Origin: Serendipita indica DSM 11827
Lineage: Eukaryota; Basidiomycota; Agaricomycetes; Sebacinales; Serendipitaceae
Reading direction: 5' to 3'
Assembly (NCBI GenBank): GCA_910890315.1
Contig: CAJVGD010000019.1
Coordinates: forward strand, 469,312 to 533,311
DNA: 64,000 nucleotides
Shown here: in pieces, positions 1 to 12,184 of the stretch
Layout of the letters: the number at the start of each line of letters is the position of its first letter
Position numbering within the stretch: position 1 is the first letter of the stretch
Notes under the pieces: generated by a model
Told to the model about the DNA's origin: nothing
Database searches by the model: none
The model's input: the letters and a program-made list of their open reading frames with translations, nothing else
Translations under genes and position numbers: made by a program

Positions 1-951
1 AGTACGACAGCATATATGACGCTCACCCACGGCCTAACGTTCACACAGCGCTCAACGAGACACAAGTGCAGCAAGCCCTTACGAACAGCGGTCTCAACGC
101 CAGTGACCCTGCCTTGACAGCATCTCTCACGTCGGAGAACAATTTGTGCGCATTCCTGCGCTCACTGCGAGATGGGTGACTGATAGCTCACTTAGTATCA
201 ACTTTTGTATGACCCAAGATGTCGCCCTGACCAATGGCGCCCAGAATGCGAACGGGTCCTGCAATCCGACACCGGTGGGTCTCACCTCCCGTTTCTATTC
301 ATTAGTCCCGCGCTTAATGATCCCGGCGCGCAGATGGGCCGTCTACTTGCTCGGAACAAAATGCCCTCTTCAAAGTTCAAGTACCCAAAAAACGGGTCCC
401 TGCTAATTGCAAACACCACGTTTACCGTCCAGCTGACCGTTCGTAATTTTGAGGTTCGTTATTGAGTTTTGCATATGGTCCCTCACTAATCCTTTGAGAA
501 GACTGGCTTGTATTCCAATGCGGAGACCAACTTTTTCTCAGCGCCACAGACAACCAATGCTGATGGATTCCTGCGGGGACATAGCCATATCGTTATCGAA
601 AAAGTCGCTTCCTACACCTCTGAGGAGCCCTTGGACCCTTCTGTTTTTACCTTCTTCAAAGCAATGAACGCCGAGGCCGATAACAATGTTCTATCGGTCA
701 CCGTCACGAATGGCCTACAACCCGGCGTGTACAGACTGGCATCCGTACGTTATCCACACGTTCATCTTCAAATTTCGCTCATTTTCATATCAGATCAGTA
801 CGGCCATTAATCATCAGCCTGTCCTGATAGGGGTTGCCCGTACGTCCATACCCATCTCCAGGCGCTCATCTCACATGAATTTGAAGAGCATGGTCATGTC
901 GATGATATGGTTTACTTCCGTGTCGCTTCGGGGGTGAGTATAGTGTACTGA
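1..951 (+). CDS. Agaricomycete secreted-type protein of unknown function, 3' part
   Basis: The 5' end lies outside the window. Exons read through introns at about 145-194, 270-300, 452-497, 745-793 and 830-860. They give a chain with the landmarks INFCMTQDVALTNGAQN, RNKMPSSKF, TNADGFLRGHSHIVIE, EPLDPSVFTFFKAMN, AINHQPVLIGVA and a final HVDDMVYFRVASG. From memory this is a family conserved across agaricomycetes and often mislabelled 'ribosomal protein s17'; nothing in it resembles a ribosomal protein. The GHSHIVIE block and regular spacing suggest a secreted beta-rich protein, but the signal peptide would be upstream and is not seen. Its biochemical role is unknown. The last exon may end at the TGA at 949-951 or be spliced once more at GTGAGT. 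Confidence 0.7.
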
Positions 952-1097
952 GTATAGTGCCTGGCTGATCGCTCTTAGGTTGTTCTGCAATAATTTCGGC
1001 TCATACATTGTTCGTTCCATTCTTTACTTCCGAGTTACACTCGTTAGACTCCCAGGAGATTATGTAAAGCATAATGATGTAAATATACACGATCGAG

Positions 1098-2146
1098 TTA
1101 CTTGATAAACTTGTGCATGAATTTTCTGCAACCCCATTAGTCGGAATTATGATCAGAAAGCAACGCGTACCGATGAAATTCTGTCCGTAGGAGGTCGTTG
1201 ACAAACTGGCCGCTCGGTTTATCGCTTTGGCCGTTGGCTTGGTTTTTAAAGATGAGGTCTATCAAAGAGAATGAACAAGAGATATGAACAGATATGGAGA
1301 GGAATTGACCATCGTCCCAACGTTTCTTGACTGCAAAGGAGCCACTGGCTGATGATGAGCCTCCTTTACCGAGAGCGGCTTGCAAATTCAGGAGAGGGTT
1401 GGCTGTAGCGATCTGCTCCTCTCTTTCGGCATCATGAGCAGCTTGTGCGGCTTGCTCCTGTGATGGCTTGTCAAAATTAGATCGGATATCTCGAAATTGG
1501 ACAAACCTTGCGAGCTTGCTCTTCAGCTCTTTCTCTCCTAATCTTCTCTAGTTCTCGAAGTAGTTCAGCAGACTCGTCCTCGTCTTCTTCGTCGGAATCT
1601 TCATCCTCGTCACTATTGCCAACGAGCGTTAGCGAGACACGCCGTCGTAAAAAGAAGCATACATACCTGCTTTCTCCAGATGCGTCAGCGTTCTTTGCAG
1701 CTCCAGGCTTTTCGCTCTCCTCATCGTCTTCATCGTCGTCTTTGTCGAGCGCAATAGCTTCTAGAAGCTTGCGTCGTTTGACTTCTTCCGGGTTTCTGTC
1801 CTCAACATCTGCCAGTAGCTTTGGTTGGTCGTCTTCATCCATCGCCGTATCGTCGACATGTCCAGCAGCCTTGCGTTTCCTCGCGCGCGCCTCTGCCTCT
1901 GCTTTTTCAAGCTGGGCTTTCAAGTCGCGTTTCTCAATCTCGTTGCTTCCTCCTTGACCGGGCTGGCGAAACTTTAGCTTTGTATGCGACGCAACATCGC
2001 GTGTGGAGAATTGTCTTGAGCCGCCTTTGACCTACAATTTATTTGCAACCAAAGCGAGTCAGCCAATGTCCATTTCTCTCCTTGATTATGACACTGACCT
2101 CCTTTCCAATGGCTGGATTCCACGTCGGTCGGTGTGCGGTGGACAT
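1098..2146 (-). CDS. CWC15: Pre-mRNA splicing factor Cwc15 (Cwf15)
   Basis: Cwc15 belongs to the Prp19/NineTeen-associated part of the spliceosome and acts in the nucleus. The start [15 protein letters not shown] is the conserved N-terminus of the family. Spliced exons then give a lysine/glutamate-rich, highly acidic middle (DEDEDSDEEDEDE), the helical block ELLRELEKIRRERAEEQ, a segment ending in NPLLNLQAALG, and the conserved tail FAVKKRWDD, DLIFKNQA, NDLLRTEFHRKFMHKFIK before the stop at 1098-1100. At least five introns of about 45-55 bp are seen, including one with GTACGC near 1183. Its start codon overlaps that of the divergent XPF gene inside a single CATG. Length (about 225 residues) fits the family. 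Confidence 0.9.
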
Positions 2147-5100
2147 GGCGGAATTCAAGGCTTTGCCACTGACCATGTCTACGACTGGCCTCCTTCCGTA
2201 CCAAAATGCCATTCTCTCCGTCACATATAGCCAAGATTCGTCAGATTTGGTAATTATGGCCCGTGGTTTGGGCATGCGTAAGATTATCTGCACTTTGTTG
2301 CAAACCTGGGCAAGCCCATCGTGTCTCGTCTTGCTTGTCGGCGCTACATCTGCAGAGGAAGCGGGTTTGGGTGAAGAGCTGAGCGTCATGGGGTACCGCG
2401 ACCCAGGACTGCGCTTGGTCACGTTTGAAATGGATCGAGCAGAGAGGTGAATGCGCTATCAACACTCCAGGTCGATGGATTGTCTCACTCCCATGCAAGG
2501 CGAAACTTGTATCGTCAGGGCGGTCTCATTTCCGTCACCTCTCGCATCCTAGTCGTCGACATGCTCTTGGAGGATATTCCCATTGATTTTATTGGTGGAA
2601 TGGTGGTACTCCACGCAGAAAAGTGAGCTTGATGTTCGGTGTCACATCCTATTCTTACCTCGACCAGAGTTTCGCCACAATCGACAGAGGCCTTTATCAT
2701 TCGTTTATACCGACAGAAGAACAGCAAAGGATTTATCAAAGCTTTCACGGATGAGCCAGAAAACCTCACTGTAGGCTTTTCACCACTCAAGGATGTGATG
2801 AAGGAGTTGCAGCTCCGTAATGTGCACATCTTTCCGAGGTATATACGCCGTATACCTCTTTCACATCTACTCAATCTCATAGATTTCATGAAGACGTGAA
2901 ACGATCCCTCACAAGACGAAAAGCAGACGTCATCCAACTTGCCGTCCCTATGACACCGAACATGAAGGACATTCATGGGGCAATCATTCAATGCATTGTA
3001 GCCACGCTCTCAGACCTAAAACGCAGTAATACAGAAGTAGGTGCTATCTCATCTCACGCGTCTTAAATCTGACCAAATGGAAGCTCAACCTCGACGACTT
3101 GGATGTCCAAAGTGCCTACTTCCGCAACTTTGACCTGATCGCTCGAAAGCAACTCAATTCTGTCTGGCATAGAGTTGGTTTCAGAACGAAGCAGCTCGTG
3201 GGCGATCTTGCCACCCTTCGACGATTACTGATGTGAGATAGCTTTCTTGGGTCGATTGGTGCTGACATGTCTGCAGCTATCTTCTGTCTTATGACCCCAT
3301 CTCTTTTCAAACATATATAGAAACTATAATCGCATCCAACTCTACGACGGCATCTGGTCGACCCTATCATGATCGAAGTGCATGGCTTTCGTCTGATCCA
3401 GCGCACATTATCTTTCAAGCTGCCCGTCGACGTTGCTTTGTCTCGACAAAAGCCAAAACACCGAATCAGCCTAGTCGTGACGATGCTTGGGATGTTTTGG
3501 ACGAAGTTGATGGCACCATCGGCGCCCCGGTGCGTCCTAAATGGCTTCCCGACAATATAGAGCCTGTGCTGGAGGAGCTTCCTAAGTGGGAGTATCTATC
3601 AGAGATTCTTACTGAAATCGAGGATCTATCGATGAGACACCCAATACCTCAAGGTAACTTTGATAATTACTTCGACCGAGCTCATATAAATAATAGAGAA
3701 TCCTGGATCAAATGCCGTACTGATCATGTGCTCTTCGGAGCGCACATGCACCGAAATCAGAGAATACCTCTCAACGATAAACCCACTGGCCGAGCCAGGC
3801 ACGAAAGGTCGAAAGTTTATGGAAACGCGACTCCGCTCGTACTTATATTGGAAGGGTCGACTCGGTGGCTCAGGTCAGAAAGCTGGAAATGATGGATCGG
3901 AGGCAGTCCAAAAAGAACCAGCTGCGGGTCAAGATGATGGTATTAGCGAAGCTCTGAAGAGGAAGAATGCTCGAATGAAAGAGCGACAAGCCAGTAGACG
4001 TCGAGTTCGTGGTGGCCCCGCAAACATGGTTGTGGAAGGGCGAACGCCGACTGAGCGTGCCATTGATCCAAATGCACGTAGCGGTGCCATGGGTGGAGAG
4101 GGTGTTGTCAAAGAAGCCGATGAGCTGGCCCTATTGTAGGCGTCTTCTCAATTTGCTCGACCATAGCTGATATTGGTACAGTTTTGATGGACAAGACGAG
4201 ACTACAAATACGGTATTTGTACCAGATGTGGGGCAGCTCACGCAAATGGCACTTGAAGCGGACGATTTTGACGAGCACTATGGACTTGTTCAACCAGAAC
4301 AATTGATCATTGTGCGTTCGTACTCGGACGATACAGATGACAGGGTCCTTTCAGACTTGATGCCACGCTTTATCATTCTCTTCGAGCCCAACCTGCAGTT
4401 CGTCCGACGCATCGAGGTCTACAAGGCATCTAATCCAGGTCTGACGGTGCGCGTATATATCCAAGTGTGGGACACCAGTGCGGAGGAAGAGATGTACCTT
4501 GCAGAGATGAGGAGGGAGAAGGAAGCGTTTGAGCATCTCATTCGGGAACGGGCTGTCAGTCCCTCTTGATATTATTGTGCAGTCAACTCACACTTAGTCC
4601 AGAGCATGGTCCTGGTGATCCAAGAAAGGCCGAGTGATGCACAAGCACGGACGAACTCTATGATTCGAACAATCAGCACCCGAAATGCGGGGGGCAAAAC
4701 TCTTGAAACCGGACGTCCTCTGGTACACCTGGTGCTCATGGGTATGACCCGCACTCACTCGAAAATAGGTTGTTGTGGATATGAGAGAATTCCGATCCTC
4801 CTTGCCGGGACTGTTACATGTCGGGGGGCTAGACATTCACCCAATCACTCTGACAGTTGGCGACTATGTATTGACCCCAGATATGGTCGTTGAGAGGAAG
4901 AGTATACCCGATCTTATTGCCAGCTTTAATAGTGGTCGATTGTGAGTGCGTTCTTTTCCCGGTACCCTATGTTCATCACTGGCCAGATACACACAATGCG
5001 AGATGATGTCGACTCACTATAAAGAGCCACTATTGTTGATAGAATTCGAGCAAGACAAGTCGTTTGCCTTTCAGGTGTGCTCCCACCTTATCCCTGTCAT

Positions 5101-5589
5101 CTCCGTGCTAAGACGTCCTAGACCCTTATGAATGCCAAAAGTGGAGCCCAGTCTACTGGGAAGTACAATTCGAAGAAGCCAGGTACTGGAGTCCCAGATG
5201 CCGATCAGATGGAGGGCGCGAACATACAATCGAAGCTGGTGCTGCTCACGTTGACCTTTCCCCGCCTTCGAATAATCTGGTCCTCGTCACCGTACGCCAC
5301 TGCAGAAATATTTGCCGACCTAAAGAACAACAATAAAGAACCCGACCCGAAGAGAGCCGCAAGCATTGGTGCAGAGGAAGAAGGACTAGACTCTGCGGGT
5401 GTCAACGTTGCTGCTGAGGAGCTCTTAAGAGCACTTCCAGGTATCACGGCGAGAAACGTTCGTCATGTGATGAGTATGGTTGGGAGCGTTCGTGAGCTGT
5501 GCGAGTTGGATTTAGCTGGCGTACGAGCAATATTGGGCATTGAAGCTGGTAAAACCTTGTACGAATTTCTACATCGTGGATCCAAGTAG
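2145..5589 (+). CDS. XPF: XPF/ERCC4-type structure-specific DNA repair endonuclease (Rad1/Rad16 orthologue)
   Basis: This is the catalytic subunit that, with an ERCC1/Rad10 partner, cuts DNA 5' of lesions in nucleotide excision repair and in recombination. The N-terminus carries [10 protein letters not shown] and [20 protein letters not shown], then the inactive helicase-like region. The nuclease domain at about 4780-5060 shows [26 protein letters not shown] (the ERKx3D active site) and [15 protein letters not shown]. The C-terminus has tandem HhH elements ([25 protein letters not shown]). There are many short introns. The start at 2145 is the first [13 protein letters not shown] at 2175 is an equally good choice. 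Upstream space is nil because CWC15 diverges from the same point, so promoter elements must lie inside coding sequence of one or both genes. Confidence 0.9.
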
Positions 5590-5660
5590 GTCAGTTATTG
5601 GGCGCTGTTATTGTAACCTAGACTTGGATCTTTCCACTCCGGGCAATTTAGCCTTGACAA

Positions 5661-8600
5661 ATGAACTACTTCGCAACATTATTATCTAATCAACCGCAAA
5701 TAAAATCCAATCAAGATCCGTTAGGGGATTTCAACCGTTCATGGCTGATCATCAAAGTTGTCAAGCTCTCTGCGCTAGGATCTCCAACTTACAGACTCTT
5801 AGAGCACACTACAACATCCTGATGAAAGACAATTGTCTCGTGGTATCAATGCAACTGATGTTCCTGCGAGGCTACGTGCTCTGGGAGATGCACTGGTTCA
5901 TGAAGCCGCTATTCCAGAGTATGAAGGGTAAGTGCGGGCTCATAAAGTTAATTATGACATCTTATCTCCCTCAAAGAGGCACAGGTCCATGCATGGAATA
6001 CCTTCTCAAAAACGGTCAGTCAATCGGGTCGTTGAATAAACTTTAACTGATAGCATACAGATGTTCTAGGGACGTTGGTTCGTCTCAGTGAACCAGACCG
6101 GCCTGCCGGAGTCCTTGCAGAGGTTCTGCGAACCGTATCGAATATGGTTGTCCTGCTGGACGAGCAATTCTTGATCCATTCGGCTGTCCACAAAGCAATC
6201 ATACGTCTCCTTCGAGCGTGTACTGGTGACGAATTCCAAGACAAAGTTGATGGCAAGAATCGAGTGGTTGGTGCAGCCGCAGAGGTCTTGCGAGCACCCC
6301 CTTCCGACTATGAGTTGGATCGTGAGCTATACCGTCCATAAAAGCCTGGGTCTAACGCATGTCTTAGTGGTAGATCTTTTATGCGTGCTTTGTAGCCGTA
6401 TTCGCACCTACCGGCAATTGCTGTTGATCTTCTTCCACGACAAGAATTGGTTTCCATCCAACCTTACAACTCAGGATGAGGAGAACAAAGACTTGGATGA
6501 GGATGAAGAAGAGGAAGAAGATGCCTCTCCGTCGCCAGTCGACTCCAATTCTACAATCACCTCCGTGCCTTCACCAAAGAAACCGGAATACGAATTTCTT
6601 CTCTTCAACTACCTTCTTCGCTATGTTCATCGAGAAGGCCGTATCGGCGACTTTGCTAGAGCGGGAGTACTCTTTCTAATGGATGTCGCTATGGGTGCCC
6701 CATCGGGAGACTCAAGGCAGCTGCAGGAAGTGGATGAAGGTGACCAGCGTAGATCTGTCGCCGATCCTATTGGAGATGCTTCATTAGCTCTCGCAGAGTA
6801 TGTCCTTGACGGGGACTTTGCTGACGTGCTTGGAGCGGGCTTGGTGGCCGTGTATTCTCTACTGCCATCAAAGCTGGAAGTGAGGAGGACGGTACCTCTG
6901 ATGAAAACGGAGGAGGTATGTCGCTTGGAGCAAGGCTCGAAGAGACACGACTGGAGAAAGATGAAGAGCTGGAAAAGGCAAGAACCTTCGGCCTGGAGTC
7001 GTCTGCGGATCCGACGTTCCAATCTCGACTGGATCATTTCCTAAAGATCATCGAATTTCTTCAAGACGTCTTTCGACGGACAGTCCAACAAACTGCAGAT
7101 AGACTGGAGGCTTGTGCTTTGGTTGGCGCCGCTATATCCACTTCGATCCTCCAGTCCATCAAGTCCATATTCCTGGAGAATGTCCTCTATCCATCGATTT
7201 TGGAGTCTTCGGATACAGACGGAAGCGCTGTCGCCGTCGTGTCGTACATCGACATGATGTTGAAGACACTGCCGGATGGTCCCTTTGCGGAGCTTCTAAT
7301 CGATTTCTTAATGAACGAGGATGAGTCTGAGGCACCCAAACCTTCTCCTCGCGTACCACCAAGTCGCAACCCTCGGGAAGCCAAATTGAGGAAACGGAAG
7401 AGTAGTGCGATGATGCTCCTTGAGCTCGACGCGCCAAAGGATAGGAGACAGTCAACATACTTTGCCTCACTGGGTCGTTTCACGCTGAAAGATCTCGTCT
7501 TCTCCAACTTGAGGTCACAAGCAGACGCGTCTTCTGCGGCCGTGCTACAGCTGCTACAAACTCTCCTTCAGCGCCATCCTCGTCTTACGACAGATCGTCT
7601 CCTCTCAACCTTCGGTCCAGTAGAAGTAGTCAGAGGCGACGAACTGCCACCCTCGCCTCAGTCGGACGAAGAGACATTTACGTATCCGGGCTCAGGTACG
7701 GCCAATGATACTACTCGTATCATTATGCGGACAGAGACCACACTTTTCGCACATGAGCGCGAGCTAGGCCTTTATCTTAACCTCGTCTCGAGAGTAGATC
7801 CGACGTACGATGGTGATGACTTCAGCACTGGATACGACAATTACCTTCGAGATGCTCTTGAAGCGATTCAGATGCAGCAGGAGTTGATTACTCCGCATGA
7901 TGGGACTACCTCAATGCTGAAGTATCGCCTGAACGCCGACGACACGCTTCTCAGCCTACTGCTTCAATCTCTGAGAACTTTCTTTGCGCATTCAGTGGAG
8001 TACAACGTTGCATTGACGGGCACTTTGGCGGCAATAGCCTCGTGCCCAACACGCTCGTTGGCTGGATGGATGACATTTGCTCCTCCACCACAAGAAAAAG
8101 ATATCAAGGAAGAAATAGACTCACTGGATCTTCAAGACGATGGAGACGACCGCTCTATCGACCTCAGGTTTGAGCAAGGAACGCTCACCATCTCACAGGA
8201 CCTTAGTATCTACGACGCCAAATCACCGATACTACATGATATCCTACGAAGCCTTGTCCTGCAAATCGACAGATATCGACATAAAGTCGACGGGTTCGAT
8301 GATTATCTCAAGGAGCGGCGACAAGGTCTCATGTTCTCCGAGAATCTTACCGATGCGCTCAACCTGTCTATCGAACTCGATGCGGACAGCTCGTTCTTTT
8401 CTACCATCAGAAATACGCTCTCGACTCCCAGCAAGCAATTGCCCGATACCGGAACAGCGACGCCACCTCAATCTCGCAGCTTTACCTCACTTATCCCCTC
8501 ATTCTTTACGCCCAAGAAAGAAAGGCCTTCTCCACTCGCGGCATCGCATTCATCGCCGGCAATGGACCGCTCAGCCTCGGACAAGGACAAGGAGATCAAA

Positions 8601-8906
8601 TTAGCAGCCAGTCCATTTGGTCAACACTATAAGAAGACATGTAGTATATCTGTTCAACCCTTGTTGGTTGAGAACTCTCCAGAAGGATCGATTCCTCAGG
8701 AATCGGAGGAGAATGAGGAAGGTGGCGAGGCAGAAGACGTGTTCTCACCGCAGTGGAATGCAAGGCGGAGACAAACAGCTGTGCAGAGGATCACACTCTC
8801 ACAATTGTTGGATAATGTTGTGATCATGGAGGAGTTTATGAAGGAGTTATCTGCAATCATCCAAATGCGACGAAGCATTGGCATTGATTCGGTTCGCTAT
8901 GTATAA
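5661..8906 (+). CDS. FHIP / RAI16-like protein (FTS-Hook-FHIP complex subunit)
   Basis: FHIP proteins link early endosomes through Hook and FTS to dynein for transport along microtubules; the fungal example is FhipA. The start MNYFATLLSNQ is followed by DFNRSWLIIK and, after an intron at about 5751-5796, SRGINATDVPARLRALGDALVHEA, which is the family's N-terminal block. A central block reads YEFLLFNYLLRYVHREGRIGDFARAGVLFLMD, the RAI16 signature, followed by a long helical region without introns to the stop. Acidic and Ser/Pro-rich spacers at 6475-6560 and 8400-8760 look disordered. The length of roughly 1,000 residues fits fungal members. The second intron donor (GTTGTC) is weak, so the first exon joins are less certain than the rest. 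Confidence 0.85.
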
Positions 8907-8963
8907 TAATATTTGGCTAGTGATGTCCAGCTTGGAGTCGACCACGACTACTTTGTACCCTGA

Positions 8964-10430
8964 ATGGCCCAGAAGCGCGGAATACATGACGTGGATCAAG
9001 ATCCAATAACGAAATTAGAAGAGGAAGTTCGGTTTGGTCCACGAAGACGACTGGAATCTAGTCACGAGCTCGGCCAAAAGCTAGAGTTGCCCTCAAAATC
9101 AACACCTCCCACCCAAGTCGCATTCCAGAAGCCATATCAACTCGTATCGTTCTCATATACACCCCAGAGAGAGCTGGTGTTCAACGACTCGGCATTGCGA
9201 TTTTGGGTCGAGCCTCCCCGGAATGCAGACCTCAACTATCGGTATGCCCATTGGATAAAGAGAAAGGAGGAGAGAGGTAGACTGGATGGATTGCTAAAGG
9301 CGGCTATTCATGCGCGATGTGACGAGACTAGAAGTCGTGCTCGCACCATTTGTTGGAGAGGTGTCCTATGCAAGTGAGTTATGTCGCTATAAAACGTCTT
9401 TATTTGATGATACCAGGATTCTAATCGCGCCGTACGAGGAACGGGATAAATGGGAACTCAATGTAATGCGACTCGGGGATACAATATACCTTGAGGAACA
9501 CGCCACAGATCAAGCTCTGGCACAAAAGTAAGACAAATCTTGCTTCCCCGCCTATCTCACGGACCACAGAGAAAATATGAACGAACATCAGCGTAAGCAG
9601 ACATATTACGGGTACTGAAATTCCATATCAGACACTCAAAGACTCACTCACGATTAGTTATTCCTTTGAATCATGGTGTACGGACGTCCGTCCGCGGGGA
9701 CACGACCAACAACCACGCTGGGGTGGTGATGTGGACACCAATGTGCAATGGTGCTCTGTAGTCAAAACGAAAATAGGTCAACATCGGCTGCTCATAGGCG
9801 GGGAGGTAGATTGCGTACGTGGTAAGGGAGGCGACCTCTCGCCGCTATGGATGTTCACATATATGCAGGCCGATATACCGAACAGCCAGATACCTTTGTT
9901 GAGCTCAAGACCTCGATGACCATTCGCCCAGGCAATGGCTGGGACGAAGCAAAGTTTGAAAAGTTAGACGGGCTCGGTCTTCCGTTTCCGCTTCTAATTG
10001 ACTTGCCAGGAAGCTGCTCAAGTTTTATTTTCAATCATTTCTACTGGGAGTCCCAGAGATTGTGGTGGGCTTCAGAACGCCACAAGGTCGGTTGCAGACT
10101 GTGCAAACGTTTAAAACGCTTGAAATTCCTCGTATGGTCCGGGGTAAGCCGAGTGAATGGAACCCCGGCGTGTGTCTCTCTTGGGGAGACAACTTCATAT
10201 CCCAAGTGATCGAATGGGCAAGCAAACTCACATGTACGCTGGAGAGGGCTCAGGTCGGGCGAATCTCCTTTGAGCCAGGGGTCGGAATGAGATTCAACAT
10301 GCTGTCCGAAGCGGAAATAGAGGAGGTTCGAGACGGAGAAGATCGCATAGGCTTTCTTCCTACATGGTTTGTGGAACATTGCTTGGCTCCTCCAAAGCCG
10401 AGTCTGTCTGACGAAGGACGAACACTATGA
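8964..10430 (+). CDS. RAI1: Decapping nuclease Rai1/DXO (Dom3Z) family
   Basis: Rai1/DXO enzymes remove incomplete or non-canonical 5' caps from mRNA and, in fungi, stabilise the 5'-3' exonuclease Rat1 in the nucleus. The first exon contains FQKPYQLVSFSYTPQRELVFNDSALRFW and RGRLDGLLKA, highly typical of the N-terminus. Later exons give ILIAPYEERDKWELNVMRLGDTIYLEEH, then NTNVQWCSVVKTKIG, GGEVDCVRG (acidic active-site motif), VELKTSM (the E-h-K motif), VGFRTPQGRLQTVQTFKTLEIPRMVRGK and WGDNFISQVIEW. The order and spacing of the GEVD and ELKT motifs match an intact catalytic centre. Introns are short. The gene follows FHIP by 57 bp on the same strand. Confidence 0.9.
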
Positions 10431-10575
10431 GTACATCTTAGAGTAATTTGGAACCGCAATTGAATTGAATTGCGTCAAACTTCACTTGCCGTCCGCTGAT
10501 TTGATCCGGTTATCATGTGCCCGGGACCTCTGCTTGGTTCGTCGATTCTTGGACACTAACCACAACCTTGCCACG

Positions 10576-11991
10576 ATGGGTTCCCAGTCCAAGCCGGTTC
10601 AACAACTCACGCCGTTTGGACATGCGCTTGCTGGTGCGCAACTCTCTTTCTCCCTCGTTCCTGCGATTGTCTGAAATGTCCGATAGGTGCTCTGGGAGGC
10701 GTCTTTTCCAATGCGTATGTACCCCATGTATCGTTTCAAATGGCTACTGATCGGTTTCCCTGCAAGCGTCGTATATCCGCTTGATACGTGAGTGACGTCC
10801 TGTTCACTCAGCCTTCTATGCTCAAACCAGTGCAGCGTAAAGACCCGGATCCAAGCAACGTCGAGTGATGAATCAAGGAGGAAAGGGAAATCAGTCCAGT
10901 CGACGTCAATCACTTCGCTCCTACTGCAAATTCTCAAGCAGGAAGGGGTCGCCGGTTTCTACAAGGGATTTGGTGCCAGCATGCTCAACACATTCTCAAT
11001 GCGTACGTACTGAGGTAGTGTATTTACAGCACCTGACGTTTGCTAGAATATGCATATTTCTTCTTTTACAGTTTTGTGCGCTCGACATATATTAAACGAA
11101 CAACAAAAGCAGGAAAGAAGCCAGAGGCACTCTCAACAGCCGTTGAACTCATTTTGGGTGCCGTAGCTGGGGCACTAGCGCAGATATTCACAATTCCAGT
11201 ATCCGTGATTGCGACTCGCCAGCAAATTGGACGGTCGGTAGCCGTCAAAAAATCCAACTCGCTACCGTCTATTCCCACACCGCGCTCTCAAGATCAACCA
11301 TCACCTTCAGAACAAGTAACACTTCCTTCGGTGATTCAAGTCGAGCAGTCTGTCGAGGAGAGTCCTGTTGAGCGAACAACGGACGACTCGTTCTTGGCTG
11401 TAGCACGTGAAATCATTCAAGAGGATGGGGTTACTGGCCTATGGCTGGGTATCCATTCAAGCCTGGTACTCACTGTGAATCCAGCAATTACCTATGGTGT
11501 TTTCGAGCGCGTCAAGTCGATATTTACTCTAGGAGATCCAACGGTCAAAATGGGTCCCTGGAGAGCATTCCTTGTGGGTGCCTTGTCGAAGACACTGGCC
11601 ACGATAGTGAGTCAAATAGTCAAGTAAGAATCCCGTCTAATCCATATAGGTCACATATCCATACATCATGGCCAAAGTTCGTGTACAGGCCCACGGTTCC
11701 AAGCTAGAAAGCTCGGAGAAGGGATCCACCACGGCTGCGCCAAAATACAATGGTGCATTGGATGTACTGAGAAAGGTTTACAAGTCAGACGGCATTATTG
11801 GTTGGTACCAGGTACGATATATCCGATCCGAATGAGGCCGGGTATTGATCCATCTATAGGGAATGAGCGCTCAGATCCTCAAGGCCGTTCTCGCACAAGC
11901 ATTCCTTTTCATGACCAAGGAGCAATTCGAGCAATATGCGCTTATTATCATGGTTGCATGGGGGAGATTGAGGAATGCGTCACCGGCGTGA
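10576..11991 (+). CDS. ANT1: Peroxisomal adenine nucleotide carrier (mitochondrial carrier family)
   Basis: A six-helix carrier of the SLC25 family. The start MGSQSKPVQQLTPFGHALAGA runs by splicing into a first signature of the form YPLDTVKTR. The second repeat has LILGAVAGALAQIFTIPVSVIATRQQIG, and the third YPYIMAKVRVQAHG followed by GIIGWYQGMSAQILKAVLAQAFLFM. The diverged second signature and the match to Ant1/Pmp47-type sequences suggest ATP import into peroxisomes, needed for activation of fatty acids. A Ser/Thr-rich insert lies after the second signature (about 11245-11380). The stop is taken at 11989-11991 in the last exon. Peroxisomal rather than mitochondrial location is by family resemblance only. 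Confidence 0.82.
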
Positions 11992-12184
11992 CAAGAAACA
12001 GTTACAATATATCCATGCATTATATACAGTCCAAAATCTCTTTGTTCCATCTGTTTGTGAGAGCTCGGGCTGGCAAGCCCGAAGCAATTCGCCGGCTTGC
12101 TCCCAACGATCACTTTCTTTACCAGAGCCACTATTTGCTCCATCTCTGTACGCCCTCTGAGAGATCCAAGAAGCAAAGGATACC

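Noticed and set aside
1508-1957. Long serine-rich open frame on the plus strand
   Set aside because: It is the antisense of the acidic Glu/Asp-coding exon of CWC15; GAN-rich codons read backwards give serine runs.
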